42,650 nucleotides of DNA, taken from contig NZ_GL622359.1 of the NCBI RefSeq assembly GCF_000185505.1, positions 1,819,391 through 1,862,040 on the forward strand, in the 5' to 3' direction. Made by a program: the position numbers and the translations under genes. The stretch's first letter is position 1. Each line of letters opens with the position of its first letter. Below, piece after piece: positions 8,571 to 16,358 of this stretch. This stretch comes from Pseudoramibacter alactolyticus ATCC 23263. Its GTDB lineage: Bacteria > Bacillota > Clostridia > Eubacteriales > Eubacteriaceae. The notes under the pieces were generated by a model, which was not told the origin of the DNA, ran no database searches, and was given only the letters and a program-made list of their open reading frames with translations.

Positions 8571-8594
8571 CGCAAAAAAATAGGCACTTTTGCG
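8571..8594. promoter_or_regulatory. Candidate enhancer site upstream of the GRE2 sigma-54 promoter
   Basis: CGCAAAA, 10 nt, TTTTGCG: a 7-bp inverted repeat about 165-185 bp upstream of the predicted start site, a usual distance for an enhancer-binding protein. The 11-mer CGCAAAAAAAT at its left half recurs at 10683-10693, upstream of the second sigma-54 promoter. Confidence 0.5.
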
Positions 8595-8689
8595 TTGACT
8601 GCGGCAGAAAAAACGGCGCTGGGCGCTGTCGGAAAAAGAAGTTCAGCGCCCTTAGGCGGCTTCGGTCTCAGCCAGAGATAAGCCCGAAT

Positions 8690-8880
8690 TTCAGGGGGTC
8701 AAGATCATTGTTTTCGCTGGTCGTCCGAAGGCCAGGCGGAGATAAAGCTCAGGCACCGCCCTTTGAAAGGTGAGGCGGCCGACCGATTCAAAATAACGCC
8801 CGGCGAGGGAAAGGCCGCTCATCGGTGGACCAGCCTTTCGGCATGGGCGGGCCCGTTGCGTGTTCGCGGGCTTCGCCAAA
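8690..8880 (-). repeat. Degenerate dispersed repeat, copy A
   Basis: Read on the minus strand this region and 25342-25500 give related peptide strings ('YFESVG' here, 'YFESIG' there) and share the DNA CGATTCAAAATA. The resemblance is patchy and read by eye. Probably remnants of one dispersed non-coding element rather than genes. Confidence 0.4.
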
Positions 8881-8965
8881 GAGCTCGGGATAGGCGGCGT
8901 GGGTAGCCTTCAGCGCGAATGGTGGACAGGAAGTCAACGCAGAATTGGATCAATGCTGTTATCGG

Positions 8966-9673
8966 TTATTGGGCCAGGGGTATTGTCCGCTTACGGTAGG
9001 CCTTGGGGGTCATACCGGTGATGTTGCGAAAGGCGCGGGTAAAGGTGGAATTGCAGCTGTAGCCCACCATCACGGCGACGTGGGTCACGCTGAAAGAGGT
9101 GTTTTGAAGCAACTCCTTGGCCTTTTCTACCCGGGTGCGCCGGAGATAGATCCCCGGGGAGACGCCGGTTTTGTGTTTAAACCAGTCGTTGTAGTAGGTG
9201 ACGTTGTAGCGCTCGATCTCTGCGAGCTGATCCACGGTGATGGGCAGATCGTAATGCTCGGCGATGTAGCGGATGGATGGGGGTTCGTGGTTTTCCAGCA
9301 GCTTGCTGTAAAGAAAGTTATAAAGATAGTGAACGGAGCTGCTGTTGGGGCTGTGTTTAAGCTCCGCCTGGATGAGCTCGACCAACTGCATGATCTGGCC
9401 GCGCATGGAGACGATGATGGGTTCGCCGAGCAGGACCTTGTCTTTGTCGTCCGGAGCTTCGGTGAGGTTGAGCACGAGCATGCGCCCACTGAAGTCACAT
9501 TCGTGGGGCATCTTTCGGGGCACCAGGCAAAGTTCCTGCGGGGTCACGTCGTAAACCCGGTCGGCAATGTTGAGGCGCAGGGTTTTTTCCAGGGGCACCA
9601 TGATTTGAATATAGGGGTGAGCGTGTTCGCCCCGGCATTCGTGAAACATGCGAATATCAATGACTTTTTTCAT
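8966..9673 (-). CDS. AraC-family regulator with N-terminal cupin domain
   Basis: A 235-residue transcription regulator. An N-terminal cupin-like sensing region (His-rich 'HECRGEHAHPY', residues about 10-80) is followed by a two-helix-turn-helix AraC DNA-binding domain at about residues 135-235 ('FSVTHVAVMVGYSCNSTFTRAF' region, ending 'TPKAYRKR'). The start at 9673 has AAGGAGG ten bases upstream; the longer frame would run into the activase gene. It follows the activase by 32 bp on the same strand, so the two form an operon from the sigma-54 promoter at 10553. It probably regulates the GRE2 locus in response to substrate, but it is not a sigma-54 activator (no AAA domain), so a separate enhancer-binding protein is needed. 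Confidence 0.85.
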   Translation of the reverse strand: MKKVIDIRMFHECRGEHAHPYIQIMVPLEKTLRLNIADRVYDVTPQELCLVPRKMPHECDFSGRMLVLNLTEAPDDKDKVLLGEPIIVSMRGQIMQLVELIQAELKHSPNSSSVHYLYNFLYSKLLENHEPPSIRYIAEHYDLPITVDQLAEIERYNVTYYNDWFKHKTGVSPGIYLRRTRVEKAKELLQNTSFSVTHVAVMVGYSCNSTFTRAFRNITGMTPKAYRKRTIPLAQ

Positions 9674-9705
9674 TTCTCCAAGTCCTCCTTCAGTTGATAT
9701 TTTTA

Positions 9706-10494
9706 TTACCACACGACGCGTTCGAGGTGCTGGGCGACAATATCGCGGCAGGCCTCCATATGTTCCGGAGAAGGTGTGTCGATATCGCCCAGCGCGTAGG
9801 GGATGCCGAGTTTGCGATAGGTATCGGTGCCCAGTTTGTGATAGGGCAGAAGTTGAATCCAGTCGAGCTTTTTGAGCTGGGTGCAAAATTGGCCGATGCG
9901 GTGAAGTTCCGCCTCGGAATCGTTGAGGCCGGGGATTAACGGTGTGCGCACAATCAGCCGGAAGGGGTGCCGCAGGCTGTTGGTGTGCAGCAGATTGCTC
10001 AGAATCGGCCGGTTGTCGACGCCGCAAAACCGGCGGTGCAGCTCGGGATCGACGAATTTAATATCGATATAGGCCGTATCGACATGTTGAAGGATGCTTT
10101 CGACCACGGTCCATTTGGCAAAAAGCGCCGTTTCGATGGCGGTGTTGATGCCCTCCTTTTGGGCCTGCTGCAGCAGGCAGCGGGCGAAATCCGGCTGGGC
10201 CATCATCTCGCCGCCGGAGACCGTCATCCCGCCGCCGGAGTGAAAATAAAAGGGAATGTCCTTGCGGACTTCCTTCAAAACTTCTTCGACGGTCATTACC
10301 TCGCCGTAGGTCTGGTCTTCGGCCGTGGTTTGGATTTCAAAGGGCTGGCTTTCCGGGGTGGAGCACCAGGCGCAGCGCAGATGGCAGCCCTTCATGAAAA
10401 CAACCGTGCGGAAGCCGGTGCCGTCGTGAATCGAGCTGCGCTCCATGCGCAGAACGATTCCTTTATGATCTTTCCCCTCGTATTGAAAATTCAT
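9706..10494 (-). CDS. Radical SAM GRE-activating enzyme without ferredoxin clusters
   Basis: A 262-residue activase that uses SAM and a [4Fe-4S] cluster to place the radical on a GRE glycine. The cluster motif is C37-x3-C41-x2-C44 ('GCHLRCAWC'); 'SGGE' near residue 95 contacts SAM in the family. It goes directly from the cluster to the barrel, as PflA does, and lacks the 8-cysteine insert found in the activase at 36108. Start choice: the ATG at 10494 puts the three cysteines at the same residue numbers as in the other activase and has AAGGAG upstream. The ATG at 10515 has no ribosome-binding site. Its partner is most likely GRE2, 1.4 kb downstream on the same strand. Confidence 0.88.
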   Translation of the reverse strand: MNFQYEGKDHKGIVLRMERSSIHDGTGFRTVVFMKGCHLRCAWCSTPESQPFEIQTTAEDQTYGEVMTVEEVLKEVRKDIPFYFHSGGGMTVSGGEMMAQPDFARCLLQQAQKEGINTAIETALFAKWTVVESILQHVDTAYIDIKFVDPELHRRFCGVDNRPILSNLLHTNSLRHPFRLIVRTPLIPGLNDSEAELHRIGQFCTQLKKLDWIQLLPYHKLGTDTYRKLGIPYALGDIDTPSPEHMEACRDIVAQHLERVVW

Positions 10495-10552
10495 AGCGTG
10501 CAAGTGCTCCTTCATTGTGATGATCGATGCGATTTCTTTGTTGTTTAATCAT

Positions 10553-10569
10553 CGCAAGTTTGATGCCAA
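10553..10569 (-). promoter_or_regulatory. Sigma-54 (RpoN) type promoter of the activase-AraC operon
   Basis: On the minus strand TTGGCAT-CAAAC-TTGCG with GG-N10-GC spacing. It matches the GRE2 promoter at both elements and differs only in the spacer. The predicted start is about 50 bases before the activase ATG. Confidence 0.75.
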
Positions 10570-10682
10570 AATGGGGGAATAATCGGAGAAAAAGCAGAGA
10601 AGCGCGCCATCGCCGCATCTAAGCCATTTAAATCACGGGTAAATTTTTGCCGTTTCTCAGGTAGAAGGAGAAATAGCAGCAG

Positions 10683-10693
10683 CGCAAAAAAAT
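10683..10693. promoter_or_regulatory. Candidate enhancer half-site
   Basis: CGCAAAAAAAT, identical to the 11-mer at 8571-8581, about 130 bp upstream of the sigma-54 promoter of the activase operon. The inverted partner is imperfect here. Confidence 0.35.
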
Positions 10694-10856
10694 GAACGAG
10701 AATACTGCAAAAATATTGGCGTTTATGCGGGAGAAAATGCAAAATAATGGTCGATTTTTATCGTCTTTCGGAGCTGGTGCACCGGAAGGATCGGAATGGC
10801 ACGGGAAGCTTTGCGCTGTTTATAGCCTGCACGGGGAAGGACGGCGGCAAATCGCC

Positions 10857-10889
10857 AAAAAAAGCACACACCCAAGACTGGGTGTGTGC
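10857..10889 (-). terminator. Rho-independent terminator of the opine-dehydrogenase-like gene
   Basis: A perfect 10-bp stem GCACACACCC/GGGTGTGTGC with a 6-nt loop, followed on the minus strand by seven T. It lies 20 bp past the stop codon. Confidence 0.92.
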
Positions 10890-10908
10890 GGTGATGATGG
10901 GGCTTTGC

Positions 10909-12129
10909 TTATTTGGCGGTGAAGTTGCCGTTTAAGATATAATCCTTCAGCTGGGCATCATTCATGTGGCCGATTTCGAGATAATCCAGGGTGAATTTGC
11001 TGTTTCCGGTCAGATCGCGGTCGAGCATGGTGCTGGCGAGCAGGATCATCGAATCGACGATCGGCGTCGGAACGTCGTATTTATCGCCGAGCTGCTGGAT
11101 GAAGTAGCAGCCGACCGGCACGTCTTCTGTGATGTAGCGGTCTTCCAGGGAGAAAGGACCATCGCCGAAGAAGTTTTCATATTTTTCTTCAAACGGAACG
11201 GCGAAGTCCGGCCCCATGTATTCTTTCCCATACATGGTGGTGCGGGAGAAGAAGTCTTCGTAGTTCACGGTGGTCAGGCCGACGTTCATGGCTTTGGCAA
11301 GGGCCTTTTCTTCTTCCCAGAACACGGACTGAACCTGGGCAATGGCCGGGCACAGCGCGAAGCCGTAGAGCGAGTAATTTTTCATTTCCTGGCCGAGAAC
11401 GGTATCGAAGTTCTGCATGGTGGAGACCCCAAGAACAGTACCGGGAACATGGATCACCGGGTTGACGTTGCCGAGGTTGACGTCGATGACGTCCGTCCCT
11501 TTAATAAAGCCGTCGCCGGTGCGGATGGCGTCGAAAGCGCCGATATAATCGGCGGCGGCGATGAAGTCGTCGCTGTCGGATGCCGGCAGGGCAGCCCCGC
11601 GGATGAAGGTGATGCGGTCTTCCACCTTGCATTCGTTGGTGGTGACCCCGCCGCGGCGGACAATGCGCACGCCGTAGGGGGCGGTGTACCAGGCGCCGAC
11701 GATCACTTTCGTGGTGCAGCCGAGTTCGCGCATGATTTTTCTGAATTCAAAGGTCCCGAGGTTGTCTGGAATGATGTGAACCACCTGACCGTCTTCCAGC
11801 AGGGGAATCAGTTCACGAAAAACCGTTTCGTGTGCGCCGGCGATGGTCGTCACGATGATATTGCCGGCGCCTTTAACGGCTTCGGCCATGTCGGTAGTGG
11901 CCATGTTCAGGCGGCCGATACCCTTCCTTTCGAAGCCATAGGTGCTGAACTGGTTGCCGGACAGCTTAATGCCGGTTCTCATGATGTTGGTCAGATTCTT
12001 TTTAAAGCCTTCCTGTTCCCACAGGTTGACCTTCTGGCCCGCCAGCGCGCAGTCACCGGCCATGGTTTTACCAACACCGCCGGCCCCGATGATTGCAATC
12101 GGTTTGTCTTTCAGATAACGCATATCCAT
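10909..12129 (-). CDS. NAD(P)-dependent dehydrogenase of the opine/octopine dehydrogenase family
   Basis: A 406-residue dehydrogenase. The N-terminal Rossmann fold has 'IAIIGAGGVGKTMAGDCAL' (residues about 11-29). The second half fits the octopine/nopaline dehydrogenase fold, with a conserved 'VNPVIHVPGT' around residues 224-233. Family members reductively couple a 2-oxo acid and an amino acid, or run in reverse, or oxidise related amino compounds; the substrate here is unknown. The ATG at 12129 has AAGGAGG eight bases upstream. It is a single-gene unit between a strong promoter (12220-12248) and a terminator (10857-10889). It lies between the divergent EutH-like permease and the GRE2 genes, so a role in processing an imported amino compound is a reasonable inference, not a demonstrated one. 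Confidence 0.8.
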   Translation of the reverse strand: MDMRYLKDKPIAIIGAGGVGKTMAGDCALAGQKVNLWEQEGFKKNLTNIMRTGIKLSGNQFSTYGFERKGIGRLNMATTDMAEAVKGAGNIIVTTIAGAHETVFRELIPLLEDGQVVHIIPDNLGTFEFRKIMRELGCTTKVIVGAWYTAPYGVRIVRRGGVTTNECKVEDRITFIRGAALPASDSDDFIAAADYIGAFDAIRTGDGFIKGTDVIDVNLGNVNPVIHVPGTVLGVSTMQNFDTVLGQEMKNYSLYGFALCPAIAQVQSVFWEEEKALAKAMNVGLTTVNYEDFFSRTTMYGKEYMGPDFAVPFEEKYENFFGDGPFSLEDRYITEDVPVGCYFIQQLGDKYDVPTPIVDSMILLASTMLDRDLTGNSKFTLDYLEIGHMNDAQLKDYILNGNFTAK

Positions 12130-12193
12130 TGTTCGTTCCTCCTTGAATTTGATGCCGGTTTTTCCGGCATGCTAACGCAGCGGATTCAGTCGA

Positions 12194-12217
12194 TGACTTA
12201 AACTCATTGACTTAAGT
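12194..12217. promoter_or_regulatory. TGACTTAA operator-like repeats below the dehydrogenase promoter
   Basis: Two TGACTTAA copies (12194-12201 and 12208-12215) start 14 bp apart, immediately downstream of the -10 box on the minus strand, where a repressor would block transcription. The 12-mer ATTGACTTAAGT at 12206-12217 recurs exactly at 18796-18807, in front of the TetR gene. Confidence 0.55.
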
Positions 12218-12219
12218 TC

Positions 12220-12248
12220 ATTATAGGAGCTCGTCGGTTGTTTGTAAA
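12220..12248 (-). promoter_or_regulatory. Strong sigma-A promoter of the opine-dehydrogenase-like gene
   Basis: TTTACA, 17 bp, TATAAT on the minus strand. Transcription would start about 85 bases before the ATG and run through the TGACTTAA repeats. Confidence 0.8.
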
Positions 12249-12427
12249 GGACGAATTTGAAATTTTTTTAAATGCTTCTCTTACACGATTTTAGCTTTCA
12301 TAATTATATAGGGGAACAAAAATAGCGCACTTGGAAGCGCGCTGTATTTCGTTTATTTTAAGGTTTTCGTTCAATTTGCCGAATGTCGCCATTTTTTGAC
12401 TTTCTTTCGCCTTTGGTTGCCAAACGC

Positions 12428-12456
12428 TTGATTGAGAAAAAGGGCTGCGCTACGAT
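12428..12456 (+). promoter_or_regulatory. Promoter candidate for the eutH-like gene
   Basis: TTGATT, 17 bp, TACGAT, ending 49 bases before the ATG. Confidence 0.5.
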
Positions 12457-12505
12457 GAAGGCGCCTATAACAAAGCCTTAACGATTTTAGAATGGAGAAA
12501 TCATC

Positions 12506-13612
12506 ATGAGTACTATTGCCGCGGTCTTTTTTTGTCTGGGTGCGGTTGATTATTTGCTGGGCAATCGTTTTGGGATTGGAGAATCCTTTTACGAAGGGCT
12601 CAATGCCATCGTCGAGCTGCTGTTTTTAATGACGGGTTTTATCGCTTTGGCACCCTGGATCAAAGCGGTGCTTGGGCCGGCCATCACGCCATTTTTTATG
12701 CGGATTGGCTGTGACCCGTCGCTTTTTGCCGGGATGTTGCTCTCCTGTGATAGCGGCGGGGCGGTGCTGGGCAAGGCCATGGCCGTCGATGCGACGGCAG
12801 GTCTTTATAACGGGATGGTTGTTGGCGCCTTTCTGGGGATCAACATCATGATCACCATTCCGCTGGTATTGGAAAACACCAAAGGCGAACGGCAGCAGGC
12901 GGCGACGAAAGGCTTGCTCATCGGGTTTGTGACGTTGCCCTTTGGCTGCGTGCTCACCGGATGGATCGCCGGATTTAAAACCGGGTTGATTCTGGCCAAT
13001 ACCTGGCCGGTTTTATGCTTTGCGCTTTTGCTGTTCGTCTTGTTTAAGGCCTGCGGGGAGCACATCCTCATGGTGTTTAAGGGGCTGTCCTTTGTCATCC
13101 GCACCATTGCCCTGACGGGTTTTGCCATCGACGCGGTGCAGCAGACTTTGGGCGTTGCCATTTTGCACGGATTGACGCCGCTGAGCGAAATTTTCCCGGT
13201 GATCTGCAGCATCGGGGTTTTTCTGGCGGGGATTCTGCCCTTTATGGCCCTGCTTCAGCGCGTGATCCAGCGTCCGCTGAAAAAGCTGGGAACGCTTTTA
13301 AAAATCAACGGCCGCTCGGTCATCAGTTTGCTGATTTGCGCGGCCAATCCCATCCCGGTGATGCTCGACAGCGAAAAGCTGGATGTCCGGGGCTGTTTTT
13401 ACAACGTCGCGTTCTTGACGGCGGCCTGTTTTGCCGCCGGGGATTTCCTCGCCTTTTCGATGCAATTTCACCCGGCGATCGCCATGCCGCTGATGGCGGG
13501 CAAACTGATCACCGGTCTTGTGAGTCTGGGCATTGCCATTATGGTTTCCCGCGGCGATTCGATGGCGTTGCGCCCGAATCGAACGTGCCGGCCGACTGAA
13601 ACCGCCGATTGA
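12506..13612 (+). CDS. eutH: EutH-like ethanolamine/amino-alcohol permease
   Basis: A 368-residue polytopic membrane protein of the EutH family, which facilitates ethanolamine entry. The family signature appears as 'GCDPSLFAGMLLSCDSGG' around residues 67-84 (E. coli EutH has a similar GANPSMFAGTLLACDMGG). About ten hydrophobic segments follow, and the hydrophilic tail after residue 355 is short. GGAG precedes the ATG. No ethanolamine ammonia-lyase (eutBC) or shell gene lies in the window, so the substrate may be another amino alcohol. The gene is divergent from the opine-dehydrogenase-like gene and next to the GRE2 locus, which makes supply of a GRE2 substrate an attractive but unproven idea. 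Confidence 0.82.
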   Translation: MSTIAAVFFCLGAVDYLLGNRFGIGESFYEGLNAIVELLFLMTGFIALAPWIKAVLGPAITPFFMRIGCDPSLFAGMLLSCDSGGAVLGKAMAVDATAGLYNGMVVGAFLGINIMITIPLVLENTKGERQQAATKGLLIGFVTLPFGCVLTGWIAGFKTGLILANTWPVLCFALLLFVLFKACGEHILMVFKGLSFVIRTIALTGFAIDAVQQTLGVAILHGLTPLSEIFPVICSIGVFLAGILPFMALLQRVIQRPLKKLGTLLKINGRSVISLLICAANPIPVMLDSEKLDVRGCFYNVAFLTAACFAAGDFLAFSMQFHPAIAMPLMAGKLITGLVSLGIAIMVSRGDSMALRPNRTCRPTETAD

Positions 13613-13627
13613 TCCATTTGATTGCAA

Positions 13628-13665
13628 AAAAGCGCCGCTTTCCCAAAGGGGAAAACGACGCTTTT
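13628..13665. terminator. Bidirectional terminator between convergent genes
   Basis: A 17-position stem with two mismatches, A-rich on the left and T-rich on the right. It lies between the stop of the eutH-like gene (13612) and the stop of the minus-strand gene (13675), so it can end both transcripts. Confidence 0.85.
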
Positions 13666-13674
13666 GGGTCAGAT

Positions 13675-14868
13675 TTAAAGATCGGACGGATTGCCGGGGA
13701 TCTTCGGCGCATCGGACGGCCGTTTGCGCAGGCGATGGGCCCACATCCAAAGCAGGACCGTACCGGTGAGATAAGCGCAGGATGCAAAGATCAGCACAGG
13801 GCCGATCACGGGAATCTGCTCGAGCAGGGAGAGCGCACAGGCGCCGAGAATCGCCGTGAGCCAATGGTTTTGCTTCGGGAAAATGAGTCGGCCGAAGGCG
13901 GCGCCGGTAAAGGCGTTGGCCGGCAGAATCAGCGCCGCGAAGCTCAGCAGCGCAAAGGCAGCCACCGGAATGCCGATGAAGGTCAGGCAGGCAATGAGCG
14001 CGGCCGGCACGATGAGCAGCAAAGCGACGAGGCCCGGCACGATGGGCTGCCATTTCTTTTCCCGGGTGAGGCGGACGGCATTATTTAATGCCGGAGTGGC
14101 AAATACCGCGATCAAAATGGCCATCAGGGCCGAGGCCAAAAGCCAGTACACAATGGCACGGCCCTTCTTGGCGGCGGCTGCGTGGGCAAGCTGCTGTGCG
14201 CTGCGGTCGTTATCGGCCTTATGGAAGGTCATGTTGCCGACAGCGGCGCCCTTGGGAATGGTGGGGCGTTGCTTGGCAGTTACCTTCAGGGTGCCGGTGA
14301 TTTTGGCGTCGGCGCCGATGATCACCGTTTCGGCGTCCAGGGTGACGTCGCCGTCGACCTGACCGTTAAAGGTGACGGTTTCGCCGGCGAGGTTTGCGGC
14401 CTGGGCCTTGCCGGCAAAGGTGACATCCTGGCCGCTGGCGTAAAAGCCGGCGGCCTTGGTTTTGCGGTCGGCGGTGACGCCTTGCCCGGCAACGGTGATA
14501 TTGTGGCGGGCCGTCACCTGATGCAGGTTCAGGTTTTGACCGGCGGCACGCAGACTGCCGTCGATGCGGGTGTTCGTCAGGGTGACGGTGCTGCCGGCAA
14601 CAAAGGCCGAGCCGCCGATGTGGACGCTGTCGGCGCTGATCGACTGGCCGGCCGCGAAGAGATCGCCGCCGATCTGCCGATGCGCCAGGGCAACGTTGGC
14701 GTCAGTTGTGAACAAATCGTTGCGGACATCGCCTGTCAGCTCATTGCTGAAGACATTGCCGGCGCTGTCGGCGGTGTCGGCTGCCGCGAAAACCGGCACG
14801 GCAAGGGTGAGGCCAATGGCCAAAATGGCCAAGCCGGCCAAAATCGGACGGGGCTTTAAATGTTTCAT
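13675..14868 (-). CDS. Bactofilin-like beta-repeat protein with signal peptide and C-terminal membrane domain
   Basis: A 397-residue protein. Residues 1-28 are a signal peptide ('ILAGLAILAIGLTLAVPVFA', cleavage after the Ala run). Residues about 35-215 are a degenerate beta-solenoid of short repeats rich in 'GG', 'AG' and 'V/I-x-G', as in polymer-forming cytoskeletal (bactofilin-type) domains. Residues about 240-375 hold four to five membrane segments and a basic tail. The solenoid is predicted outside the membrane. AGGAGG precedes the ATG. It is monocistronic and convergent with the eutH-like gene. The function is unknown; a surface or envelope scaffold is the family-based guess. Confidence 0.78.
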   Translation of the reverse strand: MKHLKPRPILAGLAILAIGLTLAVPVFAAADTADSAGNVFSNELTGDVRNDLFTTDANVALAHRQIGGDLFAAGQSISADSVHIGGSAFVAGSTVTLTNTRIDGSLRAAGQNLNLHQVTARHNITVAGQGVTADRKTKAAGFYASGQDVTFAGKAQAANLAGETVTFNGQVDGDVTLDAETVIIGADAKITGTLKVTAKQRPTIPKGAAVGNMTFHKADNDRSAQQLAHAAAAKKGRAIVYWLLASALMAILIAVFATPALNNAVRLTREKKWQPIVPGLVALLLIVPAALIACLTFIGIPVAAFALLSFAALILPANAFTGAAFGRLIFPKQNHWLTAILGACALSLLEQIPVIGPVLIFASCAYLTGTVLLWMWAHRLRKRPSDAPKIPGNPSDL

Positions 14869-14963
14869 AAGACCTCCTCTGAATTCATAAATTTAAATTA
14901 AAGAAATTTAGTCAAGCTTATCATGATAGGCGGAAGAAGTCAAATGCGATTAAGCTGGCGCCG

Positions 14964-14993
14964 TTGCACTTTGACGCCCGATTTTGCTATAAT
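14964..14993 (+). promoter_or_regulatory. Sigma-A promoter of the HAD gene
   Basis: TTGCAC, 18 bp, TATAAT, about 50 bases before the ATG. Confidence 0.65.
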
Positions 14994-15043
14994 AGGGAAC
15001 GTTCTGCCGCGGTGCAGAAAATTCGAAATGAAAGAGGCGAACC

Positions 15044-15985
15044 ATGCGTCATAAAATTTTATTTTTTGATGTCGACGGCACCCTGGTGAATTTTGATCGG
15101 CAGCTGCCGGCGTCTGCAGCGAAGGCGCTGCGCGCGGCCCGGGCGGCGGGGCATCGCCTGATTCTTTGCACTGGGCGCAGCCGGTCCCAGATTTATCCTT
15201 TTTTGAAAGTCTTCGGCTTTGACGGCATGGTCGGTGCGGCGGGCAGCCACGTTATTTTGGACGGCAGGGAGGTGGCCCACCACACCTTCGGGGAGCGGCG
15301 GCTGGCACCGCTGGTGGCCATGCTCAATGAGAAGGATGTGCCCATGCTGCTGCAGACGGCCGGAGGCGGCGTTTTGACGCCGGATGCGGTGCCGGCTCTG
15401 GGACGGTTTCGCTTGTTCCAAACGGATCCCGCCCGTCCGCTGGTGGCGGCGATTCGCGAGGCCATTGGTCCGATGCGCATCGATCCCGACCGGACGGTCT
15501 ATGCGGCGCATTACGGCGAGACGGAGTGTCTGGTGTATTGCAACGCGCCGATGGATCACCGGGCAATGGATGCGGCGCTGGCGCCATTGGGACTGACGGC
15601 GACGCCCAGCAGCTTGGAGCCGGCGGACGAGCACGCCGGTGAGATTACCTTGCGCGATGTGAGCAAGGCGGCGGGGATGCAGGAGCTTTTGACGGCGATG
15701 GACGCTGATGTGGCGGACACAATTGCCTTTGGAGACGGCCCCAACGATCTCGAGATGCTGGCTTTTGCCGGCATCGGGGTAGCCATGGGCAACGGTGTGG
15801 CGGCGGCAAAAGAGGCTGCCGATCAGCCCTGCGCGGCAAGTCGGGTATCCAAATCGGTCAGCAGATCGGCTAAGGTGGTCGCGGCCAGGCTCGCCGCCAT
15901 GGCCCGGGCGGCTGCTGTCAGTTTATCGTCGAGGACCGCGTGCACATTGCGTCCCACCGGGCAGTCGGGGTTGGGATTTTTGTGA
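15044..15985 (+). CDS. Cof-type HAD-superfamily phosphatase with replaced C-terminus
   Basis: A 313-residue protein whose first 260 residues are a Cof/YbjI-type HAD phosphatase: nucleophile motif 'DVDGTL' (D9, D11), 'CTGR', a cap domain, and the metal motif 'FGDGPNDLEML'. Such enzymes hydrolyse sugar phosphates, PLP or FMN. Homology stops at 'AKEAAD', about residue 258, where the family normally has some 20 more residues ending in a helix. The remaining 50 residues are Arg/Ser-rich and read through the antisense of the convergent Rrf2 gene. This suggests a deletion fused the two 3' ends. The enzyme may still work, because all catalytic motifs are present. Confidence 0.82.
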   Translation: MRHKILFFDVDGTLVNFDRQLPASAAKALRAARAAGHRLILCTGRSRSQIYPFLKVFGFDGMVGAAGSHVILDGREVAHHTFGERRLAPLVAMLNEKDVPMLLQTAGGGVLTPDAVPALGRFRLFQTDPARPLVAAIREAIGPMRIDPDRTVYAAHYGETECLVYCNAPMDHRAMDAALAPLGLTATPSSLEPADEHAGEITLRDVSKAAGMQELLTAMDADVADTIAFGDGPNDLEMLAFAGIGVAMGNGVAAAKEAADQPCAASRVSKSVSRSAKVVAARLAAMARAAAVSLSSRTACTLRPTGQSGLGFL

Positions 15986-16260
15986 AAGTGAAACAGCGGT
16001 TTGTCGCGGCCTTCCACAGCGTTAAAGATGTCGAGCAGGGTAATGGTTTCCGGCGCCTTTAAAAGACGGGCGCCGCCGATCCCGGCTTCCACCTGCACCA
16101 GGCCCGCGCGCTTAAGCTGGCCTAAAATATTGCGGATGATCACCGGATTGACATTGACGCTGCCGGCAAGAAAGCTGGATGTGGTTTTGGCTTGGCCTTC
16201 AAAGGTAACGATCGCCAGCAGGACGTGGGTGGCAATGGTGGTTCGGGATGAAAAGGGCAT
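15823..16260 (-). CDS. Rrf2-family transcriptional regulator
   Basis: A 145-residue regulator with the Rrf2 winged-helix N-terminus: 'VNPVIIRNILGQLKRAGLV' (residues about 37-55), then 'GGARLLK'. The family's three-cysteine Fe-S motif is absent; the single cysteine is C100 in 'NPDCPVGRNV'. This looks like the YwnA-like subgroup without a cluster. AAGGAG precedes the ATG. It overlaps the convergent HAD frame by 163 bp. Its target is not apparent. Confidence 0.85.
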   Translation of the reverse strand: MPFSSRTTIATHVLLAIVTFEGQAKTTSSFLAGSVNVNPVIIRNILGQLKRAGLVQVEAGIGGARLLKAPETITLLDIFNAVEGRDKPLFHFHKNPNPDCPVGRNVHAVLDDKLTAAARAMAASLAATTLADLLTDLDTRLAAQG

Positions 16261-16358
16261 AGCGTTCTCCTTTGCGCCGGCGGTGCCGGCGATCGTGCTT
16301 ATTGATGGGATTTATTGTATCAAAAGGGAGATGTTGCCGCAATGGTTACAGGGAAAAA

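Larger units (their letters stand above)
8333..8965. other. 633-bp regulatory region upstream of GRE2
   Basis: No gene is supported here. From GRE2 outward it holds the leader, a sigma-54 type promoter, an inverted repeat at 8571-8594 that may be an upstream activating site, an 8-bp hairpin (GGGCGCTG 8621-8628 with CAGCGCCC 8644-8651) and a stretch at 8690-8880 resembling the sequence at 25342-25500. Confidence 0.6.
10495..10908. other. Intergenic region between the opine-dehydrogenase-like gene and the activase gene
   Basis: 414 bases without a supported gene. It contains a terminator at 10857-10889, a possible enhancer element at 10683-10693 and the sigma-54 type promoter at 10553-10569. 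Confidence 0.6.
12130..12505. other. Divergent promoter region between the opine-dehydrogenase-like gene and eutH-like gene
   Basis: 376 bases with no gene. It holds a minus-strand sigma-A promoter and operator-like repeats for the dehydrogenase, and a plus-strand promoter for the permease. Confidence 0.65.

Noticed and set aside
9674-10027. N-terminal extension of the AraC regulator to 10027
   Set aside because: It overlaps the activase in another frame, has no cupin-like sequence, and a strong ribosome-binding site marks the start at 9673.
14964-14993. TTGACG at 14971 as -35 of the HAD gene
   Set aside because: Spacing to TATAAT is only 11 bp; TTGCAC at 18 bp is used instead.
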